Below the pieces are notes generated by a model. That model worked only from the letters and a program-made list of their open reading frames with translations. It did no database searches and was not told where the DNA came from. Shown here piece by piece: positions 10,141 to 20,565 of a stretch of 60,000 bases of DNA. The stretch covers positions 153,802,092 to 153,862,091 of the forward strand of contig CM043943.1 of NCBI GenBank assembly GCA_014529385.2, written 5' to 3'. The DNA comes from Adiantum capillus-veneris (taxonomy: Eukaryota; Streptophyta; Polypodiopsida; Polypodiales; Pteridaceae). How positions within the stretch are numbered: the first letter of the stretch is position 1; every line of letters begins with the position of its first letter. The position numbers and the translations under genes were made by a program.

Positions 10141-11207
10141 GCCAAAGGCATGACAATGTATTCGTAAAGACCAAATGTAGTGCGAAACGCGGTCTTTACA
10201 ATGTCTTGATCAACTATCCATATTTGATGATAGCCACTCTTTAGGTCAACCCTACTGAAGTAGGTTGATCCTTGTAGCTTATCAAATAGGTCTTCTACCC
10301 GTGGAACGGAAAACCTATTCTTGATAGTGATCCTATTTAGTGCTCTATAGTCGACACACATACGATATGTGCCGTCTTTCTTTTGCACTAATAGCACAGG
10401 TGAGCAAAATGGAGATGAGCTTGGCCTAACCATACCCTTCTCAACTAACTCATGCACTTGCCGCATAATCTCCTCTTGTTGAGCTTGAGAAACTCTATAA
10501 GGAGGTTTATTAGGCGGTGAACTTCCTGGAAGAAGTTCAATTTCATGGTCATCATTACCTCGTTTAGGAGGTAGCTCACAAGGGATGTCGTCAATAAAAA
10601 CATCTTGAAACCCCTTGAGAAAATTGGATAACTCTAATTCCTTTTGGTTGCTTTTATTTTCTTTCGCTAAAGCATTAGGTTCATTTTGAGAGTCTTTAAC
10701 AAAAATCATGTACACGGAAATAGAGCTCTTTATTGACTTGTTGAAAGCTGGTGTATGTACAATGGGGATGGTGTTACCCATTTCCTTAGCATCTATATAC
10801 ATGTCTTTTTCCCTGAACTTAAAGGAGATTCTCCTTTCACGAAATTTAACATCGGCAGCCAGGCGGTCAAACCATGGTGCCCCTAGGATTACATCCTCAT
10901 GCTTGAGAGGAGAGATAAAGAAGTCCTCTTTGTCCACATAGCCTTGGACATGAAGCCTCAATTTCCCAATTAAGGGAGTGACTGAAGCTTCTTTCCCCTT
11001 GAAGGCACTGTCTGCGGGTAGGACATCTCCCATCTCGTAGGATTGTATGCCTAGCTTGGTGGCTAACTCCATAGATATAAAATTGTGAGTAGAACCAGGG
11101 TCAAAGAGAATAAAAGCGTCATGTTCTCTTACCTTTCCCCAAGCATGGCATAGAGGAGATCCTTTGTGGTGAGTTTGGTGAGTCTCCTCCTCTTGGATTT
11201 CAACCAA
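10137..11207 (-). pseudogene. Gypsy pol, N-terminal part: protease and start of reverse transcriptase
   Basis: The retropepsin motif appears as [11 protein letters not shown], which keeps the catalytic Asp, although the usual DSG/DTG is DPG. Next come the linker with ELPPKRG-like words (normally DLPPxR) and RT block words: [27 protein letters not shown] and [11 protein letters not shown]. The frame ends at VMPLA-stop; the rest of reverse transcriptase continues in another frame from 10140, showing a one-base deletion in the frame. It acts in the cytoplasmic particle of an active element; this copy cannot make one polyprotein. Confidence 0.9.
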
Positions 11208-12673
11208 GGAAGCTCTAGGAGGATCTTGGTGGTTGTTCTTTTGGGGACAAGCGCGGTACGCATGCCCTTGTTCGCCGCACTTGAAACACCAGTTATCCTT
11301 ACGATAACGCTCAAGCTCTTCAGGAGAGAGTTTATTCTTACCTTTGTAAACTCCCTTCTCTTTAGCTTTGTTGGAGTTGCCCTTAGGAGACTTTTGGACA
11401 TTGTCCTTCCCCTTAGGCTCATTGGAACCTTGTTTTTCCGGGGCTTATTATTTCTTTTTGCCCTCGTTTGGAAATTGATTCGAGAGGCCACCATAGTATG
11501 GTGTATTACCGCCGATATGGTACGTGGCCTTTGGGAGTTGACATACTCCGCCATTTCTTCGGTTAAGCCCGCACAAAATTGTTGCTTTTGCTCTCCAAAA
11601 TCCAACCTTTTGAAGACAGTGGCTTTGAGTTGTAGGTCCCAAAACTTGTCTACATATTTGTGGATGGATTCATTGGGAGAGAGCTTTAAGCTTCGCCATT
11701 CGGTGAGTACTTTGTCTTTGGCATCGGTGGCCAAAATTGCTTCATAATGGAAGCTCTTAAAGCCTTCCATGTTCGTGGAGCTTCACCATTGGCTCGTAGG
11801 CTAGACCACCATTGTCTGGCGGACTTTTGAAAGTGCATAGCTACATGGCGTAGCTTAGAGGACTCCGTGAAGCCCTCATCTCCAAACGCCGCATCGAATT
11901 GCTGGATAAAGGCCAAGACTTTGTCCGTAGCACCAAAGGTACCATCATAGGTAAGGAAAGAGATGCTCTTCCCTCCCTCTTTGAATTTCTTCAACTTGGA
12001 CGACCTCTTCCATGCGGCATAGGATTTCCTATGGCCTCTTCTTTTTGATGGTTCAAAGGTTGCACCATCACTTTCTTCAGAGGGGTGAAGAATTTGAAGA
12101 AGGTGGAGAAGAGGGTGACCTCTTTCTCGCCTTTTTCTTGTCTTGATCTTTGTCATCTTCACCATAGCTTCCATAAGAGGAAGAGGATGAAGAAGATGGA
12201 GAAGAGGGTGTCCTCTTTCTTGCCTTTTTCTTCTCTTGCTTTTATCATCCCTCTTTGAATTGTGGTGGGGAGAAGAATATGATGGTCTTCTCCGCTTTGG
12301 TGGTGATGGAGAGCGTTTAGCCCGCCGTCTTCGTGGAGCCATCTCCGTCGAGGTGGCGGGAGATTCGCTTCTTCTCGTTCCTTCCTGGAGGGTGGAGGCT
12401 CTTGAGTTCTCCTTTGGGAAGGAGATACATCATCAAGAAGTAATTTCTTGAGCCCTTCATAAGGATTCCTCTTCTTCCCGAATCGGAGAAGAGACCTCTT
12501 TTGGTAGTCTCACAAGGGGCTTTCCTAGGTGTTCTCTCGTCATGGTGATGAGCTTGGAGAATCCCGTGAGCACGGAGCTGCCGTTGCACTTCACTTTGGA
12601 GAGATGGATTGCCCATGGCTTGTTGAAGCCTAGAAACAAGAAGAACAAGCAGTTGAGCATCAGTAGTACTCAT
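11129..12673 (-). pseudogene. Gypsy gag (capsid and zinc knuckle), frameshifted
   Basis: The probable start is MSTTDAQL at 12673. Then comes a basic Ser/Pro-rich region, then the retrotransposon gag capsid-like domain (words KSISFLTYDGTFG, QFDAAFGDEGF and SARQWWSSL, through FHYEAILATDAKDKVLTEWRSL). A CCHC zinc knuckle ([14 protein letters not shown], about 11250-11300) follows. These parts lie in at least three frames, so several indels have accumulated. Protein from an intact relative packages the element RNA. Confidence 0.85.
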
Positions 12674-12797
12674 GAGTTAAGATCTTCCCGAATCGGAGAG
12701 AGACCTCTTTTGGTAGTCTCACAAGGAGGCTTCCTAGGTGTTCTCTCGTCATGGTGATGAGCTTGGAGAATCTCGTGAGCACGGAGCTGCCGTTGCT
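12473..12797. repeat. Direct duplication near the gag start
   Basis: About 118 bases at 12473-12591 recur at 12683-12797 in the same orientation with few differences (shared words CGGAGAGAGACC, GGTAGTCTCACAAGG and GAGCACGGAGCTGCCG). The gag start codon lies between the copies. Confidence 0.8.
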
Positions 12798-13270
12798 TCA
12801 TGAGCAAAATCAAAGTTATCAGCATTAAAAAATTTTTTTTTCACTCTCTTTAACTAATTGTCAGCCCATTCTAACAACTTTTTAGGTGTAAACTTTTTTA
12901 GGTTTACTTTGACATTCAAGCCCTGTTGCTACTCCTCTTTACCCCTTTAGAAAAAGCACTCAAGCTACTGTACCCGTGGCTCGAATACCATTAATTGCAA
13001 GGAATAGAAGAGAGGGTCTTTTGACACCAAAACAGCACCGGCTCCTGTCAAGCTTCTAATAGCTCAATAGTGGTTAAGCCGTAGGCAAGCCCCGTAGGAC
13101 TCCACTATTAAGACCATAGCTCTCGACGGTGATGCCCCGTTAGCTGCACAAAGGCAGGCGCACTGTAAGGCTGAAAATTCCCTATTCTACTTACTCACAG
13201 GCAATTAATAATACCAACCATTTGTAACTAGCTTGAGGAACTCCCTTCTTGAGCAATAAAAGAGAAACCT
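12798..13270 (-). other. Gypsy leader between primer site and gag
   Basis: No gene. This is the untranslated leader of the minus-strand element, with a poly(A)/poly(T) patch near 12825-12841. Confidence 0.6.
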
Positions 13271-13285
13271 TGAGCTCTGATACCA
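13271..13285 (-). other. Primer binding site (initiator Met tRNA) of the gypsy element
   Basis: The minus strand reads TGGTATCAGAGCTCA, matching the 3' end expected for plant initiator-Met tRNA. It is one base from the LTR edge. Confidence 0.9.
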
Positions 13286-13286
13286 A

Positions 13287-14884
13287 TGTAACATTTAATG
13301 GCCTAATAACTTGTGTGTAGCGGAAATTAGCATGAACATAGTGGGCATTTCATTAGAATGGATTCCTAATGAGAATTACAAGAGTGCTTGGGTGGAGAGA
13401 GCAACAAAAAGCATAACACCTAGTTAGATAGCATCGACAATACTTTCAAAAGAGAGAGAGATTAAGCTATTGACAATAGTTGAGGAGCGGATTTGCATGG
13501 AGCCGGTCCCCCCTCCAAAAGGCTTTGTATTATGATTTCTCCCATCAAGAGAGACATTGTACAATACAATTCTTTGTGTTCCTTCAAGACTAGCTAGTGC
13601 AATGAAGATGGAAGCTTCATGCACTAAGCAAAACACTTAATCAAACACAACTTGAATTATCCCCGTTCTCAGACCCAAGACCTCACACACCTTCGAAGAT
13701 GGTGAGAGCTAGCAGGGTATGAGAGTAGATTGAGAGGAAGAAGGAGTATCTTACAAGAAAGATGTACATCTCCTCACATAATCACTCATATTAGCATAGC
13801 TTAGCTTAGTAATTAGCTTGGTAGAGAAGATGAGCATGCATTGAAGCTTGGCTCTTGGTTGGATTTGTATCCACATGCCAAGAGAGTGTTGATGTAGGCT
13901 TCTATCTCACAAGCTTGGAGTAGGTGATGAGCTCTCCATTAAAGCTTGGGAGGAGATAGAGTATTCTTTCTTCACACATGGTCAAGTGTGAGTGTGTGTG
14001 TGTCAATGCCTAGCAAAAATCAGCCCCCTCTCTCTCTCTTGGGCGAGCCCTTCCTGCTAAAATGGTATGGCTTTTGCCTCATTGGACCTCCGCAAGTCAA
14101 GCCAATGGGTGTTAAGTAGCATAAGTGATAGCCTTCTGACATGTGTCCCCCTTTCCCCTTTTGTGAGAGCTTTAGGTAATTAAATAATTAAACTAAACTC
14201 TCATTGGACCCCTTTGCCTCCTGGCCAATAGGAATCAGGCAAGCCATTGGGCTCCTGAATGCTCATTGGACCCCTTGGGAGACTGCCCAATAGTCTTCTA
14301 GGAGACTTAATTCTCATTGGTTTCTTTTATGAAATGTTTTTAAATTAATTAAACTAGATTTACTCTAGCTTAATTCTCATTGGTCCACTTCAAGGGTCTT
14401 CCAATAGGAATTGAGCACACCTTGTGGGCATCTGGCCTAGGGAGCTGACATGTGTCCCTAATTCCCTTTGTGTAAAGGGAGCCTGTGTGTGTGTGTGTGT
14501 GTGTAGCTTTCTCTCTCATCCCCTACTAAATGGGCTCGCCCCCTCCTTTGTAGGCTTTGAAGAAGACTTTTGTACACACACTAAGCATTCAATTTTCCCT
14601 AGGGTTGACCTTTGGACACAACCTTTGAATTTTGGAACCTTAGCATTTTGGAAGTCTTAATGGGCTGAACCTTAGGGTCTTTTTAGCCCATTGTTGCACA
14701 TGGCTCTTTTGCAGATGGTCCCCCTCTTTTGATCCCTATTTTCCCTCCTTTGGATCCCTACTGTGGCCAGTCTGCTAGCTTAACCAATATTCTAGCTTTT
14801 TCTCCCCTGGTACCTCCCCACATTAAATGATCAGTTTAATATGAGAAAATCATTTAGGAGAATTAGATATTGATTATTCTGACA
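13287..14884 (-). repeat. 5' LTR of the gypsy element, 1,598 bp
   Basis: On the + strand it starts TGTAACATT and ends TTCTGACA, a TG...CA pair with TGT/ACA ends. It is bounded inward by the primer site. Its outer 448 bp match the partial LTR at 7099-7546. It contains a (GT)n run near 14484-14503. Confidence 0.9.
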
Positions 14885-15900
14885 GAGAGCGTCCCAGGGT
14901 CGTGCTAGGGGTGACCCGAGACCATGTCGAGGGCGTCCCAAAGGACCTACAAGGGCGTGTCGGGGGCGTCCCGAGGTCGTGCCGGGGCTGACTCAGGGCT
15001 ATCCCGAGGGGTCGACAGGGGCGTCCGGGGGCCGTGCCAGGGACAACTCGAGGGGCACACAGGGGCGTGCCGGGGGCTTCCCGGGGGCGCCCCGGAGTCG
15101 TGTGGGGGATGACCCGGGGCCGTCTGGTGGGGCCGACAGGGGCGTGCCGGGGTGCCCCAAGGACGACTCGGGGGTTGTGTCAGGGTGTCCCGGGGGGCCG
15201 ACGCGGGGGTACTGAGGGTGCCTCCGGGCGACCCGCGGGGTTGCAGGGGGTGTCTCGAGGCCGCGGGGGCATCCTGGGGCTGTGTTGGGCCGTCTCGGGG
15301 GCCGACAGGGGCCTCACAGATGGCCGTCGGGATCGTGCCGGGTGTGTTCTGGAGCGACTCGAGGCGCTTCAGGGGGTCAACGGGGGTGTGACGGGGTGAC
15401 CCGAGGGCGTCTCGAGGGGCCAACAGGGGTGCCTTGAGGGCATCCTGGGGGGCCGACGGGATCATGTCGTGGGTGCCTCGAAGAGACGTCCCGGGGTCGT
15501 GCCAAGGGGCCGACAAGGGTGTGTCGGGGGTGACCGGGGGGTGTCCCGGGGGGCCAACAGGGTTGTGCTGGGTGTGTCACGTGGTCGTGTCGGGTATGTC
15601 TTCGGGGGCCGACGGGGTCGTGCCAGGTGTGTCCCAGGGCGTCTCAGGGCACTCCCGAGGAGCCGACGGGGACGTGCAAGGGGTGCCTCGGGGGCGTCCC
15701 AGGGGTGCCTTGGGGTCGTCTCGGGGGGCGGACAGGAGGGTGCCGGGGGTGACCCAGGGGGGTTTTGGGGCCCAACGGGGGCGTTCCGGGGGGCGACGGA
15801 GTCAGGGGACCTATAGGGCCGTGTCGGGGGCATCGGGGCACCCCCGAGGGGCTGACGTGGGTATGCAAGGGCGCTTCTAGGGGACCGATGGGGGCATGTC
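14885..15900 (+). repeat. G-rich degenerate minisatellite, right part
   Basis: About 1 kb of G-tracts built on a variable unit of roughly 45-60 bases; the word GGGGCCGACGGGG recurs near 15131, 15193, 15297, 15450, 15507, 15606 and 15660. Open frames on both strands encode low-complexity Gly/Arg or Pro/Arg peptides and are not credible genes. The + strand has frequent runs of four or more G and may form quadruplexes. Confidence 0.8.
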
Positions 15901-15961
15901 AGATGGATTTCAGCAAAAAATAATAAATGGTGCAACAAGAGGTCACATTACATCTGAGATC

Positions 15962-17290
15962 TTTTTTTTTTTGCAAAATTCACAATTGTGAGTGGATAGT
16001 ATTAAGAACATCAGAAATATACACCAAACTCGAGCTCAGACTGAGCCTTAAGGGTCACAAGATTATAGTTTTCTGCTTGACAGAGAAACCACAACTACTC
16101 CTAGGCTTTACTTATTACAAGATGTCATCATGACATGTATTGTTCTAGACCAGTCCTCTGAGGCTTGTTTTACTCTGATCATGTGGATCGTCACTCTGCT
16201 CTCTTGTATGATTTCACAAAAGCTTGCCACAGCCAGATCCCCCTCAAACACGTGGCGGTTCCTTTCTTTTCAATATGGTGAAAGAAGTAGTACCTGATTA
16301 TTTGAGTGTAGAAAAGAAGAGCAGGACTTCCCAATCTGTTACTACCAAAGAACAGATCAGTCTTGAAAAACCTAATTTGCCTTTGCCATGTCCTTTGAAT
16401 CCACTTGCATATTTTCCCAGCCATGTCACTGATTGCCTAGCATCCCATGAAAAGGTGGGCTAGGTCTTCACTAGCTATTCTGCACCCCGAGCAACGATCG
16501 GACTCGATTCCTCTTTCTTGTATCTTTACAGCCGTCAGTAGAGCACCCCACATCACTTTCCACAGAAATATCTTCATATACTGAGGCCACCTTGGCTTCC
16601 ATATGTTCTCCATGACTCCCTCCCACCATTTTTCCGTCCAATGCCTCTTCCATAATTTGTTGAGGAGGATACATCAATTAGCCTCGTGCATTAATGCTTG
16701 GTAAATGCCTTTAGAATGTGGTTTCCAAAAGAGGCTACTCCCGGGCCCTCTCCAAGCGTCCTATTCAAAGTTGGATTCACAAATTGGCATCACCACCTTA
16801 TCAAGCTCTTTCATCACCCTGTAGACTAGTAAGATCTCAAAGCCATTCAGTTGAAATTGGATGGGTAAAGAGTCAGTAGTTTTCTAGCACTTACTGTTGC
16901 CATCCCAGAATTGCTCTAGTCAGACGAGCCGCTTATTATTCACATTCCTGGCCATTTCTATCCAAAAGGGGCTTTGCGGTGGCCCTAATAGAGCCAAGGG
17001 GACCAAGACAAAATGAAGTTCTTAAAGTATCTGGTTGCTTCCCCCCATTCCAAAACCTCAGCTTTTCTTTTGCACTTCCTCATAAATCTCATCGAGAGTC
17101 CACCAGATCTAAGATAAGACCACTTCGGGGTGAGAAGTTTGTCGTGCATCACAACCCCCTTCCACCTTCCCCTTTCAATCCTAGTTTTACTATATTAAGA
17201 ATTTCCTTGGTCATGATAGCCCAAGCTTGGTCCTCTTTAGCCAATGAGACCATAACTTTGGCACAAAGGGCCTCAGCATGGGTCACAGGC
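15962..17290 (-). pseudogene. LINE remnant: reverse transcriptase C-terminal/zf-RVT region and poly(A) tail
   Basis: Read on the minus strand, broken frames show LINE ORF2 distal words. Around 16700-17290 are FWIEMARN and GPGSSLFWKPHSKG. Around 16450-16680 is a zf-RVT-like block: MKIFLWKVMWGALLTA, then C-x2-C and HLFMGC. After it, 16424-16191 encodes a Trp-rich tail (MAGKICKWIQ...). An 11-base T run at 15962-15972 on the + strand is the likely poly(A) tail. Stops and frameshifts throughout mark it as dead. Confidence 0.75.
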
Positions 17291-17736
17291 GGTGAGGGAT
17301 AGGAGAGCTTGTCTAGTCCTTCAGCTTGGCCTCGGCCTCGTTGGTTTTAGGTTCTTTTGTGGGGGTGGAGATCCCCTCACAACTGCCATGTTGTGCCCCT
17401 TGGGTCCCCGTCAGTGACCGTCCACTGGCTCGCCTGCACCTTCTTTCCCCCACGCCACTTGTGATTTTTGTGTGGCTTGCTAGTGGTGCTTCTTCTCTCC
17501 TCGCTGCGATGCCTTATATTAAGCTATTGTATTCCCGGAATCGTGATTATTATATGTTAATAATCATTTCGCTATTTAGATTTAGAGTGCATTGCTATAA
17601 CAAAGATAATACTTGCTTTTAGAAAGCGATTATTCTCCACTAGGTGAATTTATCTCCTCACTTTTGGAAAGCGATTATTCTCCACTAGGTGAATGTACTT
17701 TTGTGACTTGGTGTCAGTGAGGCCTTTCACCGTGCC
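17291..17736. other. No gene seen; contains a 45 bp tandem pair
   Basis: Mixed sequence between two LINE fragments. A stretch of about 34 bases containing GCGATTATTCTCCACTAGG occurs at 17616-17649 and 17661-17694, period 45. It may be the 5' untranslated region of the LINE fragment that follows. Confidence 0.5.
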
Positions 17737-18264
17737 ATGGCAAGCTCCTCTAAGTTGTCCTACACCGAAGCAGTGGCAGGCAAACAGAAGTCGGTGATCA
17801 AGCAACCCGACGCTCTAAAGGCTATCGATCCGACATGCAACTTTGCAAAACCCGGCGCCGATGATAGCGGTCAAAGCTCCCTCACTAATTTGAGTAAGGA
17901 GGAACTGAAACAACAAAAGATGCATGTGTAAAAAGACCTAACGACAATCCCTTGTGCACTATCATTGAACAAAAGGTCGCGCAAAGATTCGGTGATGCAA
18001 GAGGAGGCTATTGAAGTGGCCAAAGGGGAGAGAGCTTTCCAAGCACTCAAGAAGGTGCTCCAACAGCGTGTCGAGGTGGAAGATGCCATTACGGTGGTTG
18101 TTCCCCCTTCCATTGTGAAAAGACAACTTGTGGAGGTTGCAAATTCCCCTCTCCTCTTCGGGTTTATGGGGAGAGTTCCCAATAGAATTGAGCTCAGTAA
18201 CTGGCTCTGCAGTCCACTAGTTTTGAATCAGCATGGCTCGGTAATGTTCACCCATATGGCTTAG
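17737..18264 (+). pseudogene. LINE ORF1 fragment with DUF4283-like segment
   Basis: The frame starts MASSSKLSYTEAV, has an in-frame TAA at 17929-17931 and continues in the same frame to a TAG at 18262-18264. The second part carries ANSPLLFGFMGRVPN and ELSNWL, which resemble the DUF4283 domain of plant LINE/gag-like ORF1 proteins. It is truncated downstream and orientated opposite to the neighbouring LINE remnant, so it is probably a separate insertion. Confidence 0.5.
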
Positions 18265-18453
18265 GAAGAACTTGAAGGACCTCACAGCTTTGCTTGTGGT
18301 GATCCAATTTTTGTTCCATCTGCCAGAGCCTCGGGTGTAGCAGCAAACAAAGAATGTATCTGGTGGGATCTGCGCATGCCACAACCAAAGAACTTGGTGG
18401 TGAATGTGTCTTTTTATCTGAGCACCATTCTAACACTTGCATTTCAAAAGGAA
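18265..18453. other. No gene seen between LINE ORF1 fragment and 5S gene
   Basis: Short unassigned sequence. On the minus strand it is the immediate downstream flank of the 5S gene and includes a TTTT run (CCTTTTG, about 18445-18451) that could end RNA polymerase III transcription. Confidence 0.5.
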
Positions 18454-18571
18454 GGGTGCAGTACAAGGACTTCCCGGGAGGTCACCCATCCTAGTATTGT
18501 TCTGGTCCAAGCGAGCTTAACTGCGGAGTTCTAGTGGGATCCGGTGTATTAGCGCTGGTGTGACCGCACCA
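18454..18571 (-). rRNA. 5S ribosomal RNA gene
   Basis: The minus strand matches the plant 5S rRNA pattern along about 118 bases: CACACCAGCGCTAATAC, CACCGGATCCCA, AGAACTCCGCAGTTAAGC, GGATGGGTGACCTCC and GGGAAGTCC, ending at the run near 18454. The internal promoter parts (A-box AAGCTCGCTTGG, the intermediate GATCCC and the C-box GGATGGGTGACC) are well kept. Several substitutions relative to the usual plant sequence are present, so this may be a diverged member of an array or a 5S-derived copy. The flanks are shared with sequence beyond 59425, consistent with an array spacer. Confidence 0.85.
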
Positions 18572-18722
18572 CATTTAGGTGTCATGATCTTGCATATACA
18601 ATGTGTGAGGGGGGGAGTTCCTATGATTGCGGAGTCCACCACTACTCACTCAAGGAGCATCATGAGGGAGATAGGCGGGAGTACAATTTTTCCAAACCCT
18701 ACAACTAAGTGCAAGAGGGATG
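18572..18722 (-). other. 5S-associated spacer, left side of the nested insertion
   Basis: It contains words (GATTGCGGAGTCC, CTACTCACTCAAGG, GGAGCATCATG, AGTACAATTTTTCC) that recur in diverged form at about 59470-59605, beyond the nested elements. It ends with GGATG (18718-18722), the target duplication of copia element 1. Confidence 0.65.
18592..18600 (-). promoter_or_regulatory. TATA-like box upstream of the 5S gene
   Basis: The minus strand reads TGTATATGC, with TATAT at about -27 to -23 from the predicted 5S start. Plant 5S genes characteristically have a TATA-like motif near -28, so this copy may have kept its external promoter. Confidence 0.55.
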
Positions 18723-18914
18723 TGAAGGAGTACGAGCGGAAGTACGACGCGAGAGAGAGTGCGAGAAGAAGAGCACGACGATATGGTGAACTCGCTCTAC
18801 TGTAATGTGTAGAGCATAGTGATTTCTTATTAGGTTTTTACAAAAGAATATGTGTACATACCTAGCGGCCCGCCCACTTACCTGGGCGACCACATTGGGC
18901 TTTATACCCAAACA
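18723..18914 (-). repeat. 3' LTR of copia element 1
   Basis: Starts TGAAGGAGTACGAG and ends ACCCAAACA on the + strand. It is nearly identical to 59233-59424. At 192 bp it is short for a copia LTR. Confidence 0.92.
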
Positions 18915-18930
18915 ACCTCCCACTTAAAGT
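18915..18930 (-). other. Polypurine tract of copia element 1
   Basis: The minus strand reads ACTTTAAGTGGGAGGT directly inside the 3' LTR. Confidence 0.7.
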
Positions 18931-19003
18931 CCAATGTGGTACTTTAAGTGTGAGAGAAGCTAATACACAAGCTACTATACAAGAGATGTAGAGAAGTGAT
19001 GTA

Positions 19004-19749
19004 CTACCCTACACCTAACTGCTTGCGAAAATGCGCAAAGCTCTCTGAGGGAAGTCCTTTTGTAAGTAGATCAGCACGATTTTCTGTGGTGTGAACTTTG
19101 ACAAGCTGAAGTTGCTTATCCTCGAGCATTTCCCTGATGAAATGATACTTCACATCCACATGCTTTGTCTTTGAGTGATAAACTGGATTGCGAGCCAATT
19201 GTATAGCACTTTGACTATCACAATATAACACAGGCATCTCTTCTTTGATTCCCAAATCTGTTACTAGTCGATTAAGCCAAATTGATTCTTTGCATGCCTC
19301 TGATGCTGCAACATATTCAGCCTCTGTAGTAGACTGAGTAACACAATCTTGTAATCTAGAACGCCATGATACTGCTCCACCAGCCAATGTAAAGACATAC
19401 CCTGACGTAGACCTTTGGTTGTCTAAGTCACCTGCATAATCTGAGTCTGTAAAACCCTTTACACTTAGCTCCTGACTCCCATAGCATATACGCATACTCT
19501 TTGTAGCTTTCAGGTATCTCAATATTCCTTTCATTGCCTCCCAATGTTTCTTGCCTGGGTTTGACATGTATCGACTTACTACTCCCACTGCAAATGCAAT
19601 GTCTGGGCGAGTAGCAATCATTGCATACATCAAACTACCCACTGCATACGCATATGGAATCTTATCCATTTCAGCCCTGTTCTTCCCCAGACACAGGACA
19701 ATCTTGTTTGCTAAGTTTCACATATGGTGGCAATGGAACACTCAGTGCC
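19004..19749 (-). pseudogene. Copia element 1 pol, terminal part (end of RT and RNase H)
   Basis: From 19749 the minus strand continues the RT connection region (VPLPPYVKLS words), shifts frame near 19675 by an extra G, then runs MDKIPYAYAVGSLMYA...TRPDIAFAVG, the RNase H words GFTDSDYAGD and STTEAEYVA, the DSQSAIQLA block and the HVDVKYHFIRE end. It completes the protein begun at 58146; the join falls exactly at the element 2 target site. Confidence 0.92.
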
Positions 19750-20505
19750 TGTTAGGAAATAAGACGTAGCTAAACTTGATTTTTGAGTAGATTACTTAAT
19801 GGAGAGGGATAGATTTCACACACAAGAGATTATAGAGTAGAGAGAGAGAGAGAGAGTACACACGATATACGTGGTTCACCCAATGTGGGCTACGTCCACG
19901 GGAAAGAAGCCACTCAATGGCTTTAGTACTTCAAAACAAGAAGTAGTTTACAAAGGGATTATACCCTTAATGGAGCTCCCGCCTTGCTTCACTCTCACCA
20001 CCTCACAGTCACCTTGTTGCATCAACTTCACACTCTGAAATGTGTGTAGAAATGGCCTCCTTTTATAGGCCAAAAGGGCTGCCCTCTCTTATGAGAGACA
20101 GCCATGTGTAGCCACCCTTGTGTGAATAAGTCCAAATCGGACCCTCCAATCCGCCCATGTGTGGCTGCCCTTGAGAAGACAAGTCCGCTTTTGAATTCGG
20201 CCACCGGCCATCGGCCATTGACTTCCGACCACCGGCCAACCAACCGGTTGTTTTCCGACCACTTTCCGGCCGTCGTCTGGCCGTAATATTCCGGCGAAAA
20301 AGAATATTCCGGCAAAAAAAAAGTCTCGGGGGCCTCCACCCCCGAGGCCTCTAAAGTTGCCCCTGATTCTTGTCCGTGAAAATTTTTGGTTTTCGGTGAG
20401 TGATTTTCCTTCACGCACGATGGCTTCTCCTCATACTGGGGGCCTTACAAATGTGCGCTTTTACCACAGAAAATTACAAGGGTAAATCAGGCTCCATACT
20501 TAACA
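19750..20505 (-). repeat. 3' LTR of copia element 2, 756 bp
   Basis: TGTTAGGAAATAAG at the left and CATACTTAACA at the right. It matches 54173-54911 closely apart from scattered substitutions and one indel block near 20315-20350. An (AG)n run lies at about 19838-19855. Confidence 0.93.
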
Positions 20506-20517
20506 ATCTCCCACTTG
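20506..20517 (-). other. Polypurine tract of copia element 2
   Basis: The minus strand reads AAGTGGGAGAT against the LTR edge, nearly the same word as in element 1. Confidence 0.75.
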
Positions 20518-20565
20518 GAGACTGATCTCCAAACCAAACCTATGACTGCTTTCCATTCTGGCTTC

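Larger units (their letters stand above)
6201..14884 (-). mobile_element. Ty3/gypsy LTR retrotransposon, chromovirus-like, with chimeric 3' end
   Basis: On the minus strand: 5' LTR (14884-13287), primer site, leader, gag, protease, reverse transcriptase/RNase H, integrase with a chromodomain-like tail, polypurine tract, then only the first 448 bp of the 3' LTR (7546-7099), fused to a second copy of gag sequence (7098-about 6204). Protease-RT-RNaseH-integrase order is diagnostic of Ty3/gypsy. Frameshifts in gag and at the reverse-transcriptase core, plus an altered integrase residue, indicate a dead copy. G-rich array flanks both sides, so it probably inserted into that array; GAGAG occurs at both junctions. 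Confidence 0.9.

Noticed and set aside
14924-15938. ORFs of 70-190 residues in the G-rich array
   Set aside because: They encode Gly/Arg- or Pro-rich repeats and mirror each other on opposite strands; this is array sequence, not genes.
18454-18914. Cassandra-type element with 5S sequence in its LTR
   Set aside because: The 5S segment lies outside the LTR and the GGATG duplication, and is absent from the partner LTR at 59233-59424.
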